This document shows, in pieces, positions 9,390 through 18,770 of a DNA stretch of 64,000 bases; position 1 is the stretch's first letter, and each line of letters starts with the position of its first letter. The stretch lies in the NCBI GenBank assembly GCA_035493895.1, contig DATJHM010000261.1:1-64000 (forward strand), given 5' to 3'. This DNA comes from DATJHM01 sp035493895. GTDB lineage: Bacteria; Chloroflexota; Ktedonobacteria; Ktedonobacterales; Ktedonobacteraceae. The notes beneath the pieces were generated by a model. It was not told the DNA's origin and did no database searches. It saw only the letters and a program-made list of their open reading frames with translations. The translations under genes and the position numbers were made by a program.

Positions 9390-10475
9390 CTACAAACGCT
9401 GCATCTTCTCAATCACAGCATCAGCAACCTGGGACGTTCCCACGGCGCTCGGATCGTCGGGACGAGGCTTGAGATCATACGTCACGTTTTTCCCTTCAGC
9501 AATCACCTGCGAAAGCGCCTTATCCAGACGATGGGCCGCCTCCCGTTCCTCCAGATGACGCAATAACATCACCCCCGAGAACATCATCGCCATCGGATTG
9601 ACCTTATTCTGGCCCGCATACTTAGGCGCACTCCCATGGACCGGCTCAAAGACGGCATACTGGTTGCCAATATTCGCGCCCGGCGCTACCCCCAGACCGC
9701 CGATCAAGCCTGCTGAAAGATCTGAAATAATATCCCCATACAAATTTGGCAATACCAGGACATCATAGAGCTCTGGCTTCTGTACCAGCTGCATGCACAT
9801 ATTATCGACAATCCGATCTTCATAATGAATATCTGGATATTCTTTCGCAACCTCATGTGCAATATTCAAAAATAGGCCATCAGAGAGACGCATGATATTC
9901 GCTTTATGCACCGCGGTCACTTTGCGACGGCGATTGGCACGCGCATACTCAAAAGCGAACTTGACGATACGTCGACTGGCAGCAACAGTAATATACTTCA
10001 GCGTAATAGCGGAATGAGGATCAAGTTGATGACCACTGGTACGTGCTATCACTTCCAGGATCTCTTCATATTCGGGCGTCCCTTGCTGATACTCGATACC
10101 AGAATAGAGATCTTCAGTATTTTCGCGCACAATCACCAGATCAATATTGTCATAACGGGAGCGTAAGCCATGGTAGGTTTTAGCCGGGCGTATATTGGCA
10201 TACAGGTCTAACTTCTTGCGCAGAGTTACATTTGCGCTACGCTGGCCCCTACCCATCGGCGTTGTAATTGGCCCCTTCAACCCCACCTTGGTGCGTTTAA
10301 TGGATTCAAGAACCTCGTCGGGCAGTACAGTGCCATACTTCTCCAGCATCTCCGCGCCCGCCTGACATACATCCCACTCAAACTTGACACCCGTGGCCTC
10401 AAGAACTCTACGCGTCGCCCAGGTAATTTCTGGCCCGGTCCCGTCTCCTGGGATAAGCGTCACTGCATGCGGCAT
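9390..10475 (-). CDS. NAD(P)-dependent isocitrate/isopropylmalate-type dehydrogenase
   Basis: 361 residues of the decarboxylating beta-hydroxyacid dehydrogenase family. Seen: LIPGDGTGPEIT at the N-terminus, RSANVTLRKKLDLYANIRPAK and VIVRENTEDLYSGIEY for substrate, and GSAPKYAGQNKVNPMAM for the coenzyme. The substrate arm with SANVTLRKKLDLYANIRP resembles NAD-dependent isocitrate dehydrogenases more than LeuB, so oxidation of isocitrate to 2-oxoglutarate is the favoured role, but 3-isopropylmalate or homoisocitrate cannot be excluded. ATG 10475 is preferred over a TTG four codons upstream because GGAGG is 5 nt before it. Confidence 0.88.
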   Translation of the reverse strand: MPHAVTLIPGDGTGPEITWATRRVLEATGVKFEWDVCQAGAEMLEKYGTVLPDEVLESIKRTKVGLKGPITTPMGRGQRSANVTLRKKLDLYANIRPAKTYHGLRSRYDNIDLVIVRENTEDLYSGIEYQQGTPEYEEILEVIARTSGHQLDPHSAITLKYITVAASRRIVKFAFEYARANRRRKVTAVHKANIMRLSDGLFLNIAHEVAKEYPDIHYEDRIVDNMCMQLVQKPELYDVLVLPNLYGDIISDLSAGLIGGLGVAPGANIGNQYAVFEPVHGSAPKYAGQNKVNPMAMMFSGVMLLRHLEEREAAHRLDKALSQVIAEGKNVTYDLKPRPDDPSAVGTSQVADAVIEKMQRL

Positions 10476-10510
10476 GTCATCCTCCAATAATTGCAGAACT
10501 TACCTCTTTC

Positions 10511-10547
10511 GGGGAGATTGTGCCATGATTATATCACACATCTCCCC
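10511..10547. terminator. Hairpin between dehydrogenase and topA
   Basis: GGGGAGAT pairs with ATCTCCCC, extended by TGTG/CACA inside. It lies downstream of topA and just upstream of the dehydrogenase gene on the minus strand. A TATAAT in minus orientation is inside the loop side, so it could also carry the dehydrogenase promoter. No T-run. Confidence 0.45.
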
Positions 10548-10567
10548 AACAGTTCTGCTTTTTGAAG

Positions 10568-13222
10568 TTATTTTGCTGCTCTTAATCCGGTTTTTGCCCC
10601 TGGAGTCTTTTTCTCCGCTGAAGTGGCCTTCGCTTTGGTACGCGGCTCTGTTGCAGGCTTTGCCACGGCCTTTACGCGACCAGTTTCGCTCTTCGCAGCG
10701 ACACTTCGACTACTGGTACTCGGCTTACCGGCTGCCGTACTGCGCTTCGCGGTCGTCGCACTTCGACCAGTGCTACTTCGCTTATTTGCGGCTGTCGTAC
10801 TACGACTGGTAGTGCTACGCTTACTCGCAGCGGTCGTACTACGTGTGGCAGTGCTCCGCCTCCTGGGAGTGGCCGTTGTCAGAGACGCAAGCTCTTTCCC
10901 TTCCGCGCCATCTACACCAGCAGCCGTTTCTGGAATTGCAGGCATATTTTCGGGCGCATTTTTACTTCTACGACGCTTTGTCGCGGTACTCGTGCTCGTC
11001 TCGCTTCCATCGCTATCCTCTCCCGCAGCACTCGCAGCGCGCTTGCGCGTCGTTTTAGCAGCGCCACTTTGCAGCGGTGCCGCCTCGCCATTTTGCTGCC
11101 GCGCAATAAATTCTGCGTAACAGACCGGCACCTGCTCTCCACGCGGCACGATCATCAGACCACCACAAGTGGGACAAAGATCGGGCACTGGTCGTTCCCA
11201 GATCGCAAAGTTGCAGGCAGGATAATGGGAACAGCCATAGAAAATGCGCTTTTTCTGCTTTGTCTTGCGCTCTACCAGATCGCCCTGACATAGAGGACAT
11301 AACGCACCCGTTTTCAGCATAAATGAGCGTCGATAACGGCAATCGGGGAAACCAGAGCAGGAGATAAAGCGACCAAAGCGCCCGGAACGAATGACCAGAT
11401 TTCGTCCACAATCGGGACACTGCTCGTCCATCTCTTCCATCGGCTTCTGCACACGGTCCATCTCGGCCTCTGCCTTCTCCATAGCCGTTTTGAAGCCGCC
11501 ATAGAATGTGTGCAAAAATTCGGTCCAGGAACGTCGTCCCTCTTCCACATCATCGAGCTTCCGTTCCATATCTGCCGTGAAACGGGTATCGACAATATCA
11601 GGGAAATGCTTGTTCATCATTTCATTGACCGTCTCCCCCAACCACGTCGGCACGAAACGGCGCTGATCCTGATCGACGTATCCACGATCCTGGATTGTGC
11701 TGAGAATAGGCACATAGGTACTTGGACGCCCGATCCCCTCTTCTTCCAGTTGCTTGATCAGACTCGCCTCGGTAAAGCGCGGAGGCGGCTGCGTGAAGTG
11801 CTGCTCAGGCTTGATACTATGAAAATTCAGCACCTCGTCCACCTGCAAATCCGGCAACAGACGCTCGTCCTCTTCATGCGGCCAGACGGTATAGAAACCG
11901 GGGAAACGCAGTTTGGACCCGGTCGCGCGGAACAGGTATTGCTTCGCCTGGATATCAATGCGCACAGTATCAAAGATGGCCGCAGTCATGAAACTGGCAA
12001 CGAAACGACGCCAGATCAGGTTATACAACTTGTACTGATCCGCTGAAAGATGCGACTTCACACTATCCGGTGTCAGCGTGACATCGGTTGGGCGAATTGC
12101 TTCATGGGCATCCTGTGTCGCCGCTTTCGCCTTGCCCGTACGTCCAGAACCGGCAAACTGAGCCCCAAAGGCTTTGCGAATATACGCTTTTACGCTGGTC
12201 TGCGCCTCATCAGAGATACGTGTGGAGTCCGTACGCATGTACGTAATCAAGCCCTGTTGACCGCGCTCGCCCAGTTCAATACCTTCGTACAACTGCTGTG
12301 CCAGCCCCATCGTGCGCTTCGGCTTAAAGTAGAGCCGAGCTGAAGCATCCTGCTGTAGAGTACTGGTAGTATAGGGCAGAGGTGGCTGACGACGCTGCTC
12401 GCGTTGCTCATATTTCAGCACGCTATACGTTGCGTCTTTCAGCTCCTCCAGAATTGCATCAGCCTCTTCCTTCGAGCTGATCTTCAGACGGCCCTTGAAG
12501 TTTTTCCCGTTTTTCGTCCCGCCCTCTTCGAGAGCTGGCTCTTCAGACTCCGCAGGCAGTTCGTCACCATTCTCCACAGAATCTTTGAGGCGCATGAACA
12601 ACTGTGCCTCAAAGCGCTCCTTTTGCCCCTGCTTGCTCAGCAGAGAGGTGATGCTCCAGTATTCCTCCGGCACAAAAGCGCGCACCTCCGCCTCACGCTC
12701 GCAAATGATGCGTAACGCGACCGATTGCACACGTCCCGCGCTCGTCCCAGACTGAATACGGCGCCAGAGCAACGGGCTGATTTTATAACCGACCAGGCGA
12801 TCAAGCACACGTCGAGCCTGCTGTGCATTGAAGAGATCTTCATTAATTTCGCGAGGCTTATTAATGGCTTCCTGCACAGCCTTCTTCGTAATCTCGTGAA
12901 ACTCGGCACGATGCGGATTCTGCAAGCCCAGAATATTTTTCAGCGACCAGGCGATAAATTCGCCTTCGCGATCAGGGTCTGGAGCCAGGAAAACCTCGTC
13001 AGCGCGCTCAGAAGCCGCCTTCAACTCATGGATGAGTTTATCCTTTTTTTCGATAACCTCATATTTTGGTGTGAAGTCTTTACGTGTGTTCACCCCCAAC
13101 CCTTTTTTCGGCAGATCGATGATATGGCCCATCGATGCCAACACCAGGAAATCACGCCCAAGAAATTTCTCTATCGTCTTTGCCTTGGCTGGCGACTCTA
13201 CGATTACTAATTTTTTTGCCAT
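10568..13222 (-). CDS. topA: DNA topoisomerase I with long basic C-terminal tail
   Basis: 884-residue type IA topoisomerase relaxing negative supercoils. A Toprim domain opens the protein (KKLVIVESPAKAKTIEKFLG, APDPDREGEF). The active-site Tyr is in YMRTDSTRIS. Three zinc ribbons follow: CPDCG...CSGFPDC, CPLCQ...CSHYPAC, CPTCG...PVC. After them comes a tail of about 130 residues made almost only of Ser, Thr, Arg, Lys and Ala, with repeated KRSTT/RSTTAA units, probably disordered and DNA-binding. ATG 13222 (MAKKLVIVES) is chosen; an upstream in-frame start would add 30 non-conserved residues. Confidence 0.95.
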   Translation of the reverse strand: MAKKLVIVESPAKAKTIEKFLGRDFLVLASMGHIIDLPKKGLGVNTRKDFTPKYEVIEKKDKLIHELKAASERADEVFLAPDPDREGEFIAWSLKNILGLQNPHRAEFHEITKKAVQEAINKPREINEDLFNAQQARRVLDRLVGYKISPLLWRRIQSGTSAGRVQSVALRIICEREAEVRAFVPEEYWSITSLLSKQGQKERFEAQLFMRLKDSVENGDELPAESEEPALEEGGTKNGKNFKGRLKISSKEEADAILEELKDATYSVLKYEQREQRRQPPLPYTTSTLQQDASARLYFKPKRTMGLAQQLYEGIELGERGQQGLITYMRTDSTRISDEAQTSVKAYIRKAFGAQFAGSGRTGKAKAATQDAHEAIRPTDVTLTPDSVKSHLSADQYKLYNLIWRRFVASFMTAAIFDTVRIDIQAKQYLFRATGSKLRFPGFYTVWPHEEDERLLPDLQVDEVLNFHSIKPEQHFTQPPPRFTEASLIKQLEEEGIGRPSTYVPILSTIQDRGYVDQDQRRFVPTWLGETVNEMMNKHFPDIVDTRFTADMERKLDDVEEGRRSWTEFLHTFYGGFKTAMEKAEAEMDRVQKPMEEMDEQCPDCGRNLVIRSGRFGRFISCSGFPDCRYRRSFMLKTGALCPLCQGDLVERKTKQKKRIFYGCSHYPACNFAIWERPVPDLCPTCGGLMIVPRGEQVPVCYAEFIARQQNGEAAPLQSGAAKTTRKRAASAAGEDSDGSETSTSTATKRRRSKNAPENMPAIPETAAGVDGAEGKELASLTTATPRRRSTATRSTTAASKRSTTSRSTTAANKRSSTGRSATTAKRSTAAGKPSTSSRSVAAKSETGRVKAVAKPATEPRTKAKATSAEKKTPGAKTGLRAAK

Positions 13223-13535
13223 CGACCTTCTTACCCGACCTTCGTTACTTACAACAAACCCAACTGCAAATCCCACACGTGCATGAGTATATCTTAATGG
13301 ATAGAATAGCATATCCCTACAACTGGTGACTCCAGAAGGTACTACCTCTCTCTAACCAAAAAACTCACACAAAAATTTCCTAAGAAGCATACCACATCAA
13401 CGCAAGGGTCTAAACTTTTTTGCTATGCAGTCAAATCTTCTTCGTCTTCTCTTGACCCTGCCATGTTAGCATGCTATGCTGCAACCATCAATCCATCGAC
13501 CCATCAACCGATCAATTCTATAGAGGATACTAGCA
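13223..13535. other. Divergent promoter region between topA and murT
   Basis: No gene. A murT promoter is called separately. The topA side shows only a TATACT without a clear -35. Confidence 0.5.
13452..13480 (+). promoter_or_regulatory. Likely sigma-70-type promoter of murT-gatD
   Basis: TTGACC at 13452, a 17-bp spacer and TATGCT at 13475, about 55 bp ahead of the murT start. Confidence 0.55.
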
Positions 13536-15236
13536 GTGCCGATTCGGAGAATAAGCATGCGAAAATCACGACCATCTCAAGCTGGTGAGCAAGAAGGCGC
13601 CCCAGTGCTACGCGAGCCCCGGATGGGTCCACAACCGCTTGCTACCAAACGGCCCAAGACCAGAAACCAACGCCGCCGCACACGCCAACGCCATCTGGAG
13701 GCGGGTCTGGCAGTGATTGCCGGACAAACGGTGGGGGTCTTAAGCCGCCGATTACATCTGGGTGGGGGTACAAGCATTGTCGGCATTGTCGCCCAACGCG
13801 TCTACCCTGATATTGTTGAACACCTGGCAACCCAATTAGAACATGGCAGTATTATCATTACAGGCACCAATGGCAAAACGACGACCAGCAATTTTATTGC
13901 GTCTATTATGCGCCATGCAGGTCTGTATGTGTGGAACAATAAAGAAGGTTCGAATCTCATGCGCGGCGTAGCCGCTGCCCTGGTAACACATGCTCTGCCT
14001 AACGGGCAGATGCGTCGTACCGCAGAAGCCATCTCTATCCTGGAAGTTGACGAGGCCGCTCTTCCCCAGGTGGTGCGCGCCGTTCCTCCACGCGTGCTCG
14101 TCGTTACCAATCTCTTTCGCGATCAGCTCGACCGCTACGGCGAGGTCGATAGCATTCTTCAGTACTGGCAACAGGCGATCAAACAACTTCCGGATACCTC
14201 TACGCTGGTACTCAACGCCGATGATCCCGCTATCGCCAATCTCGGCATTGGCTTTCAAGGTCATATACTCTATTATGGCATTGATGATCTCTCCCTCAAT
14301 CTGCTCTCACAGCAAGACCCGACTGATGTCCATCATCAGACGCTGGACACGCGCGTCTGCCCGGCCTGTGGCAATGCCTATGTCTATGATGTCCAGTTTT
14401 ATAGCCATATGGGGCACTACCATTGCCCCACCTGCGATACCAGCCGTCCGCAACCAGAGGTGAGCGCGAAACATATTCATCTCGATACCTTTGATAGCTG
14501 GCATGTTCAGCTGGAGAAAGCGGGCGAAGCGCATGAACTGACGGTGCCTTTGCCGGGCCTTTATAATGTTTATAATGCGCTCGCTGCCGTTACTGCTGCT
14601 CAGGCTCTGGCGGTTGGCTGGGAACCAATAAGCACAGCTATCGAGCAGGCAGTACCCGTCTTCGGACGAGGTGAGCGCATCGAGGCCGAGGGACGCTCTA
14701 TTCGTCTCCTGCTGGCAAAAAATCCTACGGGATTTAACGAGGTGCTACGCACACTTTTCACCGAAGAGGTCTCACGCCATATTCTTTTCGTGCTCAATGA
14801 TAATACGGCTGATGGCCACGATATATCCTGGATCTGGGATGTTGATTTTGAACGCGCCGTCGGGCATACTACCACGGTGACTGTAGCAGGCACACGGGCA
14901 GCTGATCTGGCCCTGCGTTTAAAATATGCCGGGCTCCCACAGGAACAGATAACGGTTGTCCCATCCGCTCCATTGCGCGCGTTGCGCCAGCAGATCATTC
15001 AGGCCAGAAAGGCCCGCAGAGCGAGAAGAACTGGCAAGCTTTCGGCAAAACAGGCTGCTCAGCTCCAACCAGCCGCGCCTTATGGTCTGAAACAGGCTCT
15101 TTCTGTGGCCCTTCAGCAAACACCTGTAGGTGAGACGCTTTTTGTCGTGCCCACATACACTGCACTGCTCGAGATTCATCGCGAACTGGGGCAGCGCGGT
15201 CTCACTACAAACTATTGGGAAGGGAAGAACGTATGA
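13536..15236 (+). CDS. murT: Lipid II isoglutaminyl synthase, MurT subunit
   Basis: 566 residues. A Mur-ligase-type ATPase that with GatD amidates the D-Glu of the peptidoglycan stem to D-isoglutamine at the membrane. Seen: ATP loop ITGTNGKTTTSNF near residue 110, ILEVDEAALP, TNLFRDQLDRYGEVD. A four-Cys zinc ribbon, CPACGNAY...CPTCD, is typical of MurT. The DUF1727 C-terminal domain has LLLAKNPTGFNEVL, with VLNDNTADGHDISWIWDVDFE. The N-terminal 50 residues are basic and not conserved. GTG 13536 has GAGGA 8 nt upstream; ATG 13557 with GGAGA is an equal alternative. Its stop overlaps the gatD start as ATGA, so the two are translationally coupled. Confidence 0.92.
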   Translation: MPIRRISMRKSRPSQAGEQEGAPVLREPRMGPQPLATKRPKTRNQRRRTRQRHLEAGLAVIAGQTVGVLSRRLHLGGGTSIVGIVAQRVYPDIVEHLATQLEHGSIIITGTNGKTTTSNFIASIMRHAGLYVWNNKEGSNLMRGVAAALVTHALPNGQMRRTAEAISILEVDEAALPQVVRAVPPRVLVVTNLFRDQLDRYGEVDSILQYWQQAIKQLPDTSTLVLNADDPAIANLGIGFQGHILYYGIDDLSLNLLSQQDPTDVHHQTLDTRVCPACGNAYVYDVQFYSHMGHYHCPTCDTSRPQPEVSAKHIHLDTFDSWHVQLEKAGEAHELTVPLPGLYNVYNALAAVTAAQALAVGWEPISTAIEQAVPVFGRGERIEAEGRSIRLLLAKNPTGFNEVLRTLFTEEVSRHILFVLNDNTADGHDISWIWDVDFERAVGHTTTVTVAGTRAADLALRLKYAGLPQEQITVVPSAPLRALRQQIIQARKARRARRTGKLSAKQAAQLQPAAPYGLKQALSVALQQTPVGETLFVVPTYTALLEIHRELGQRGLTTNYWEGKNV

Positions 15237-16150
15237 CCCAGAATTTCTCGCAAACTCGTACGCTCACACTTGGACATCTCTATCCAGACCAGCTCAATCT
15301 CTATGGAGATCGCGGCAACATTTTGACGCTCCGTCGCCGCTGCGAGCTGCGAGGCATTGAATTGCGGGTCGTCGGACTGGGCATTGGCGATGCGCTTGCG
15401 CCCGATGAGTACGACCTTCTCTTCATTGGAGGCGGCCAGGACAAAGAGCAGGCCCCCGTAGCCCAGGATCTCTACGATCTCAAAGGCATCGGCCTCTGGG
15501 CTGCCGTTGAGGACGATATGCCGGTGCTCGCAGTTTGCGGAGGATTTCAATTGCTGGCCCATTACTACCGACCCGCCGAGGGGCCCGATATGCGCGGCCT
15601 GGGCGTCTTTGATGCCTGGACGATCCATAAAGGGCCACAGGTTGCACGTTGTATTGGTAATATCGCGCTGGGCTGGAACGGCAGTACCCTGGTAGGCTTT
15701 GAGAACCATGGAGGGCGTACGTATCTCGGGACCGCTAAACCGCTGGGTCGTGTGCTCAAAGGGCACGGCAATAATGCTGAAGATCATACGGAAGGCGCGA
15801 TTTATCGCAACGCCTTCGGAACGTATCTTCATGGCTCCCTCTTACCGAAGAATCCACATTTTGCCGATCATCTGATCGCGCTTGCGTTACAACGTAAATA
15901 CGATCGAGAAGAGCCATTTGCCATGCACGACATCTCACTGGATCTGGTCACCGATCAATTTAACCATCACACGACGGAACCGAATCTCCCGGCAACACGT
16001 GATACAAACGCAGACCAACTTTCCCCTCTAGATGATACACTGGAGTGGGAGGCCCATGCGGCCATGTTGGAGCGTCTAGGATTATATAGTGAAGCTATCG
16101 ATGTGCTTCGTACACATCACATTGCATTAAACAGTTCGACAGCTAGCTAA
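15233..16150 (+). CDS. gatD: Lipid II isoglutaminyl synthase, glutaminase subunit GatD
   Basis: 305 residues. A class I glutamine amidotransferase-like domain that hydrolyses glutamine and passes ammonia to MurT. The nucleophile Cys is in VLAVCGGFQLL near residue 102, the catalytic His in FGTYLHGSLLPKNPHFADHLI. The family start HLYPDQLNLYGDRGNI is intact. GatD is usually about 245 residues; here about 60 extra C-terminal residues end in a predicted helix (LEWEAHAAMLERLGLYSEAI). ATG 15233 overlaps the murT stop by 4 bp. Confidence 0.92.
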   Translation: MTQNFSQTRTLTLGHLYPDQLNLYGDRGNILTLRRRCELRGIELRVVGLGIGDALAPDEYDLLFIGGGQDKEQAPVAQDLYDLKGIGLWAAVEDDMPVLAVCGGFQLLAHYYRPAEGPDMRGLGVFDAWTIHKGPQVARCIGNIALGWNGSTLVGFENHGGRTYLGTAKPLGRVLKGHGNNAEDHTEGAIYRNAFGTYLHGSLLPKNPHFADHLIALALQRKYDREEPFAMHDISLDLVTDQFNHHTTEPNLPATRDTNADQLSPLDDTLEWEAHAAMLERLGLYSEAIDVLRTHHIALNSSTAS

Positions 16151-16163
16151 GGAGAGGAGCACA

Positions 16164-16805
16164 ATGAGTTTTGATCGATCGTCAGCTCGCTGCTCTTTCT
16201 GCGGTCGCCACTCTTCTGAGGTTCAGCGTATCATCGCTGGACCGGGAGCGGCCTATATCTGTAACGACTGCTTACAATTGTGCAACGATATTATGAGTGA
16301 CCCAACCCCTTTCTCAACGAAAGCGCTGGAGCTTGCGTCACGTCCACCAGTAGTCATTGCAGCGCCGCGTCTCGTTGAGCAGCCAGACGGAAGAAAGGAT
16401 CCACCAGGAGAAATTCTGCGCACCGTAAATCTGGAGATAGAACAGAAAAAGCAGGGTATGACGCTTATCCTTCATCAACTACAGTACTTTAGTGACCATT
16501 TTGAACTTCACTATCTCTGGATCAGACCTGCGTTTGCGTCCGGCTTCTCCTTTGTTCCACGCGTGATCTTTTTCCTGAAAGATAATCTTGGGACACAATG
16601 GTTGGGAGACCGGGGCGGCATGCTGCTGGCGAGGCCAGAATTAGCGAGCGGCCCGACGAATACTGTCTATCAAGGCAACGCTCGCTTCCGGCCACTGCCA
16701 CCCACGGATGCTCGTACACTGACAATTCGTATCGCTGATCCTCTAGGACAATTTGAAGAAATGCCGCCTCAGCCCTGGGAGTTTGAAATTACCTTACTAC
16801 CTTGA
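16164..16805 (+). CDS. Orphan ClpX-type zinc-finger protein
   Basis: 213 residues. The N-terminus CSFCGRHSSEVQRIIAGPGAAYICNDCLQLC is the four-Cys zinc-binding domain found at the start of ClpX, but no AAA+ module follows. The remaining 150 residues form a globular domain I do not recognise. In ClpX this domain binds adaptors and substrates; here it may be an adaptor or a free zinc protein (inference). It starts 14 bp after gatD behind AAGGAGAGGAG, so it is likely the third gene of that operon. Confidence 0.8.
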   Translation: MSFDRSSARCSFCGRHSSEVQRIIAGPGAAYICNDCLQLCNDIMSDPTPFSTKALELASRPPVVIAAPRLVEQPDGRKDPPGEILRTVNLEIEQKKQGMTLILHQLQYFSDHFELHYLWIRPAFASGFSFVPRVIFFLKDNLGTQWLGDRGGMLLARPELASGPTNTVYQGNARFRPLPPTDARTLTIRIADPLGQFEEMPPQPWEFEITLLP

Positions 16806-16825
16806 GAGAGATGCACATCTCTCTC
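16804..16825. terminator. Hairpin at the end of the murT-gatD operon
   Basis: GAGAGAGAT and ATCTCTCTC form a perfect 9-bp stem with a 4-nt loop starting in the stop codon of the zinc-finger gene. No T-run. Confidence 0.5.
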
Positions 16826-16872
16826 CAGCCTGACCTCGCATCCATGGTAGCGCGACCTTTTTATACCCTACC

Positions 16873-16895
16873 TGACCCGCTTCTTCAGCGGGTCA
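16873..16895. terminator. Hairpin at the 3' end of hpf
   Basis: TGACCCGCT and AGCGGGTCA form a perfect 9-bp stem with a 5-nt loop. It includes the hpf stop codon and faces the preceding hairpin of the convergent operon. No T-run. Confidence 0.5.
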
Positions 16896-17513
16896 TTCCA
16901 TAGCGGGCACCAGCAGACCGTAACCACCCTCCGCCAGACGATACATCACGTTAATACTGCTTGTTTCTTCATTATAAAAGGGCAAAAAAGAGGCTCCGCT
17001 TCGTTCCATTTGATCAATGACTTCTTGATCGCCCATCGCCCGGGTCGGCAACTGGCGAATCTCCATCACCTGGGACCAGATCTCTTCATTACGTATCGGC
17101 TCCAACGTATCATCAACACGCAACGGGGTCGACGCTTCTTCTTCTTCCATAGACGTCAATTCCCCGGAACGAGCCAATGCCAGAACCTTCACAGCCGGAG
17201 TATGGTGCCGACGCGCTGTTGTCTGACGCTTCTTCTGACGCCCCAGTTGAGCTACCACTTTATCCAGTACCTTATCCAGAGCGGTCGTCACATTCAAGGC
17301 ACTCACTTCGCTATAAATAGGAGAAGCGTTCCCTGAAAGGGCCAGATGCACGGAAAAGCGATCCTGCGCGCTGCGCGTCTGTTCCTCTGCAACAGTCACT
17401 TCCACGCGCGTATCTTCAGTTACGAAATGCGCGAGCTTGCGGGTTTTGCGCTCAATCTTATCTCGCAACAGTGGGGTTACTGGCAACTGTTTGCCTTTGA
17501 TCACAATTTGCAT
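16893..17513 (-). CDS. hpf: Long-form ribosome hibernation promoting factor
   Basis: 206 residues. The N-terminal S30AE domain (MQIVIKGKQLPVTPLL, KLAHFVTEDTRVEVTVAEEQ) binds the 30S decoding site. A basic linker follows, then the C-terminal dimerisation domain from about residue 145 (PTRAMGDQEVIDQMERSGASFLPFYNEE). Long HPF pairs 70S ribosomes into inactive 100S dimers in stationary phase. Length fits the long form. Confidence 0.94.
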   Translation of the reverse strand: MQIVIKGKQLPVTPLLRDKIERKTRKLAHFVTEDTRVEVTVAEEQTRSAQDRFSVHLALSGNASPIYSEVSALNVTTALDKVLDKVVAQLGRQKKRQTTARRHHTPAVKVLALARSGELTSMEEEEASTPLRVDDTLEPIRNEEIWSQVMEIRQLPTRAMGDQEVIDQMERSGASFLPFYNEETSSINVMYRLAEGGYGLLVPAME

Positions 17514-17898
17514 GCTTTACCTTCTCTTTCCAATCCTACAACGCGGCACAATACAAGGTAGAGATGGACATTCCCGGGAGAAACAGCATCATTTTTATTA
17601 TACCATTTTTCCTATAAGATGCCGAACCGCCAGAAGCTCAAGTAGTGTATTGCTATGACAAAGTTCCGCAGAGCGGACGTTTATTGTTGCGGATGTTGTA
17701 GAGTTTCGTCGCTTTTGCTAGATGAACAATATGTCAGATAAAACACCACAAAGGGTGGCAGTGCCATCTATGAAAATGAACAGTGTTTCATCTTTGCAAG
17801 AGACAAATTCAGACATTGTTCAGAAATTGATGGTATCATAGTAGTAGGATCTTTACGTATGTTCAAGTTTTTTTGATTTGTGGAAGGGTTCGTGGTTT
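17514..17898. other. Divergent intergenic region upstream of hpf
   Basis: No gene. A minus-strand TATAAT is present at 17597-17602, about 85 bp ahead of hpf, with a weak TTCGGC 18 bp before it; a low-confidence hpf promoter. Confidence 0.35.
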
Positions 17899-18162
17899 AT
17901 GACAGACATACCAAGCGATCAGCATATTACATATCAATTACAATATCGCAAATGTGGGAAAGCATCTTGTAGCACATGCCGCAACGGCCAGGGTCATGGC
18001 CCGTACTGGTATGCGTACTGGCGCGAGGGGTCACGTCTCCGTTCGGGCTATGTAGGGAAGATCCATCCACATTTACAAAATGCGGTGAGTGCACAAGCCA
18101 CAAGAGAGACAGCTACAAAGCTTATATTGAACCAGGCCACTGCGACTCCGGCCTTACGTTGA
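17899..18162 (+). CDS. Small DUF6788-like protein
   Basis: 87 residues with the block YRKCGKASCSTCRNGQGHG followed by PYWYAYWREGSRLRSGYVGK. The spaced cysteines suggest zinc binding. I recall this motif from a family of small uncharacterised proteins (DUF6788). No function is known to me. ATG 17899 follows GGAAGGG at a rather long 12 nt; an upstream TTG at 17878 is less likely. Confidence 0.7.
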   Translation: MTDIPSDQHITYQLQYRKCGKASCSTCRNGQGHGPYWYAYWREGSRLRSGYVGKIHPHLQNAVSAQATRETATKLILNQATATPALR

Positions 18163-18240
18163 GCGTCTTCTGCCCCTGGAAGAAGAGAGTGTGGTAGAAT
18201 AGGAATATTCCAAACGCAGGCATCTATTGGGGGCTAGGGA

Positions 18241-18720
18241 ATGAAATGTCCATTCTGTGGAGGCACAGAGTCACGAGTCAAGGATTCGCGCGATATCGGC
18301 GACGCAATTCACCGTCGTCGCGAATGTGAGCAATGTAAAGGCCGGTTCAGTACGTATGAACGGGTCGAGAAATTCCATCTTATGGTGATTAAACGTGATC
18401 AGCGGCGCGAACCTTTCGACCGGCAGAAACTCTATGTCGGCCTACGCAAAGCCTGTGAAAAGCGTCCTTTACCAGCAGGTGAAATCGAGAATGCCGTAGA
18501 GGAGATTGAACAGGAACTCTATCGTTTTGGGAAGCAGGAGATCGCCAGTAACGTCATCGGCGAATTAGTCATGGAACGCCTCAAGCGCATGGATAAAATC
18601 GCTTATATTCGTTTTGCCAGCGTCTATCGTTCTTTTGGAGACATTGAAACGATGTTCGATGAGCTCCAGAAACTGCTCAACCGCGAAAAAACAGATCACG
18701 GTAATTTCCCAAATTCTTAG
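18241..18720 (+). CDS. nrdR: Transcriptional repressor NrdR
   Basis: 159 residues. NrdR represses ribonucleotide reductase genes in response to dATP/ATP. The N-terminal zinc ribbon is CPFCG...RRRECEQCKGRFSTYERVE; the ATP-cone domain follows with VIKRDQRREPFDRQKLYVGLRKACEKRP. Full length. No nrd gene is nearby. Confidence 0.96.
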   Translation: MKCPFCGGTESRVKDSRDIGDAIHRRRECEQCKGRFSTYERVEKFHLMVIKRDQRREPFDRQKLYVGLRKACEKRPLPAGEIENAVEEIEQELYRFGKQEIASNVIGELVMERLKRMDKIAYIRFASVYRSFGDIETMFDELQKLLNREKTDHGNFPNS

Positions 18721-18770
18721 CGCCCTTTCCTTCTTTCTATCTTGCGCATAGCATGCCGAATATACAGGCA

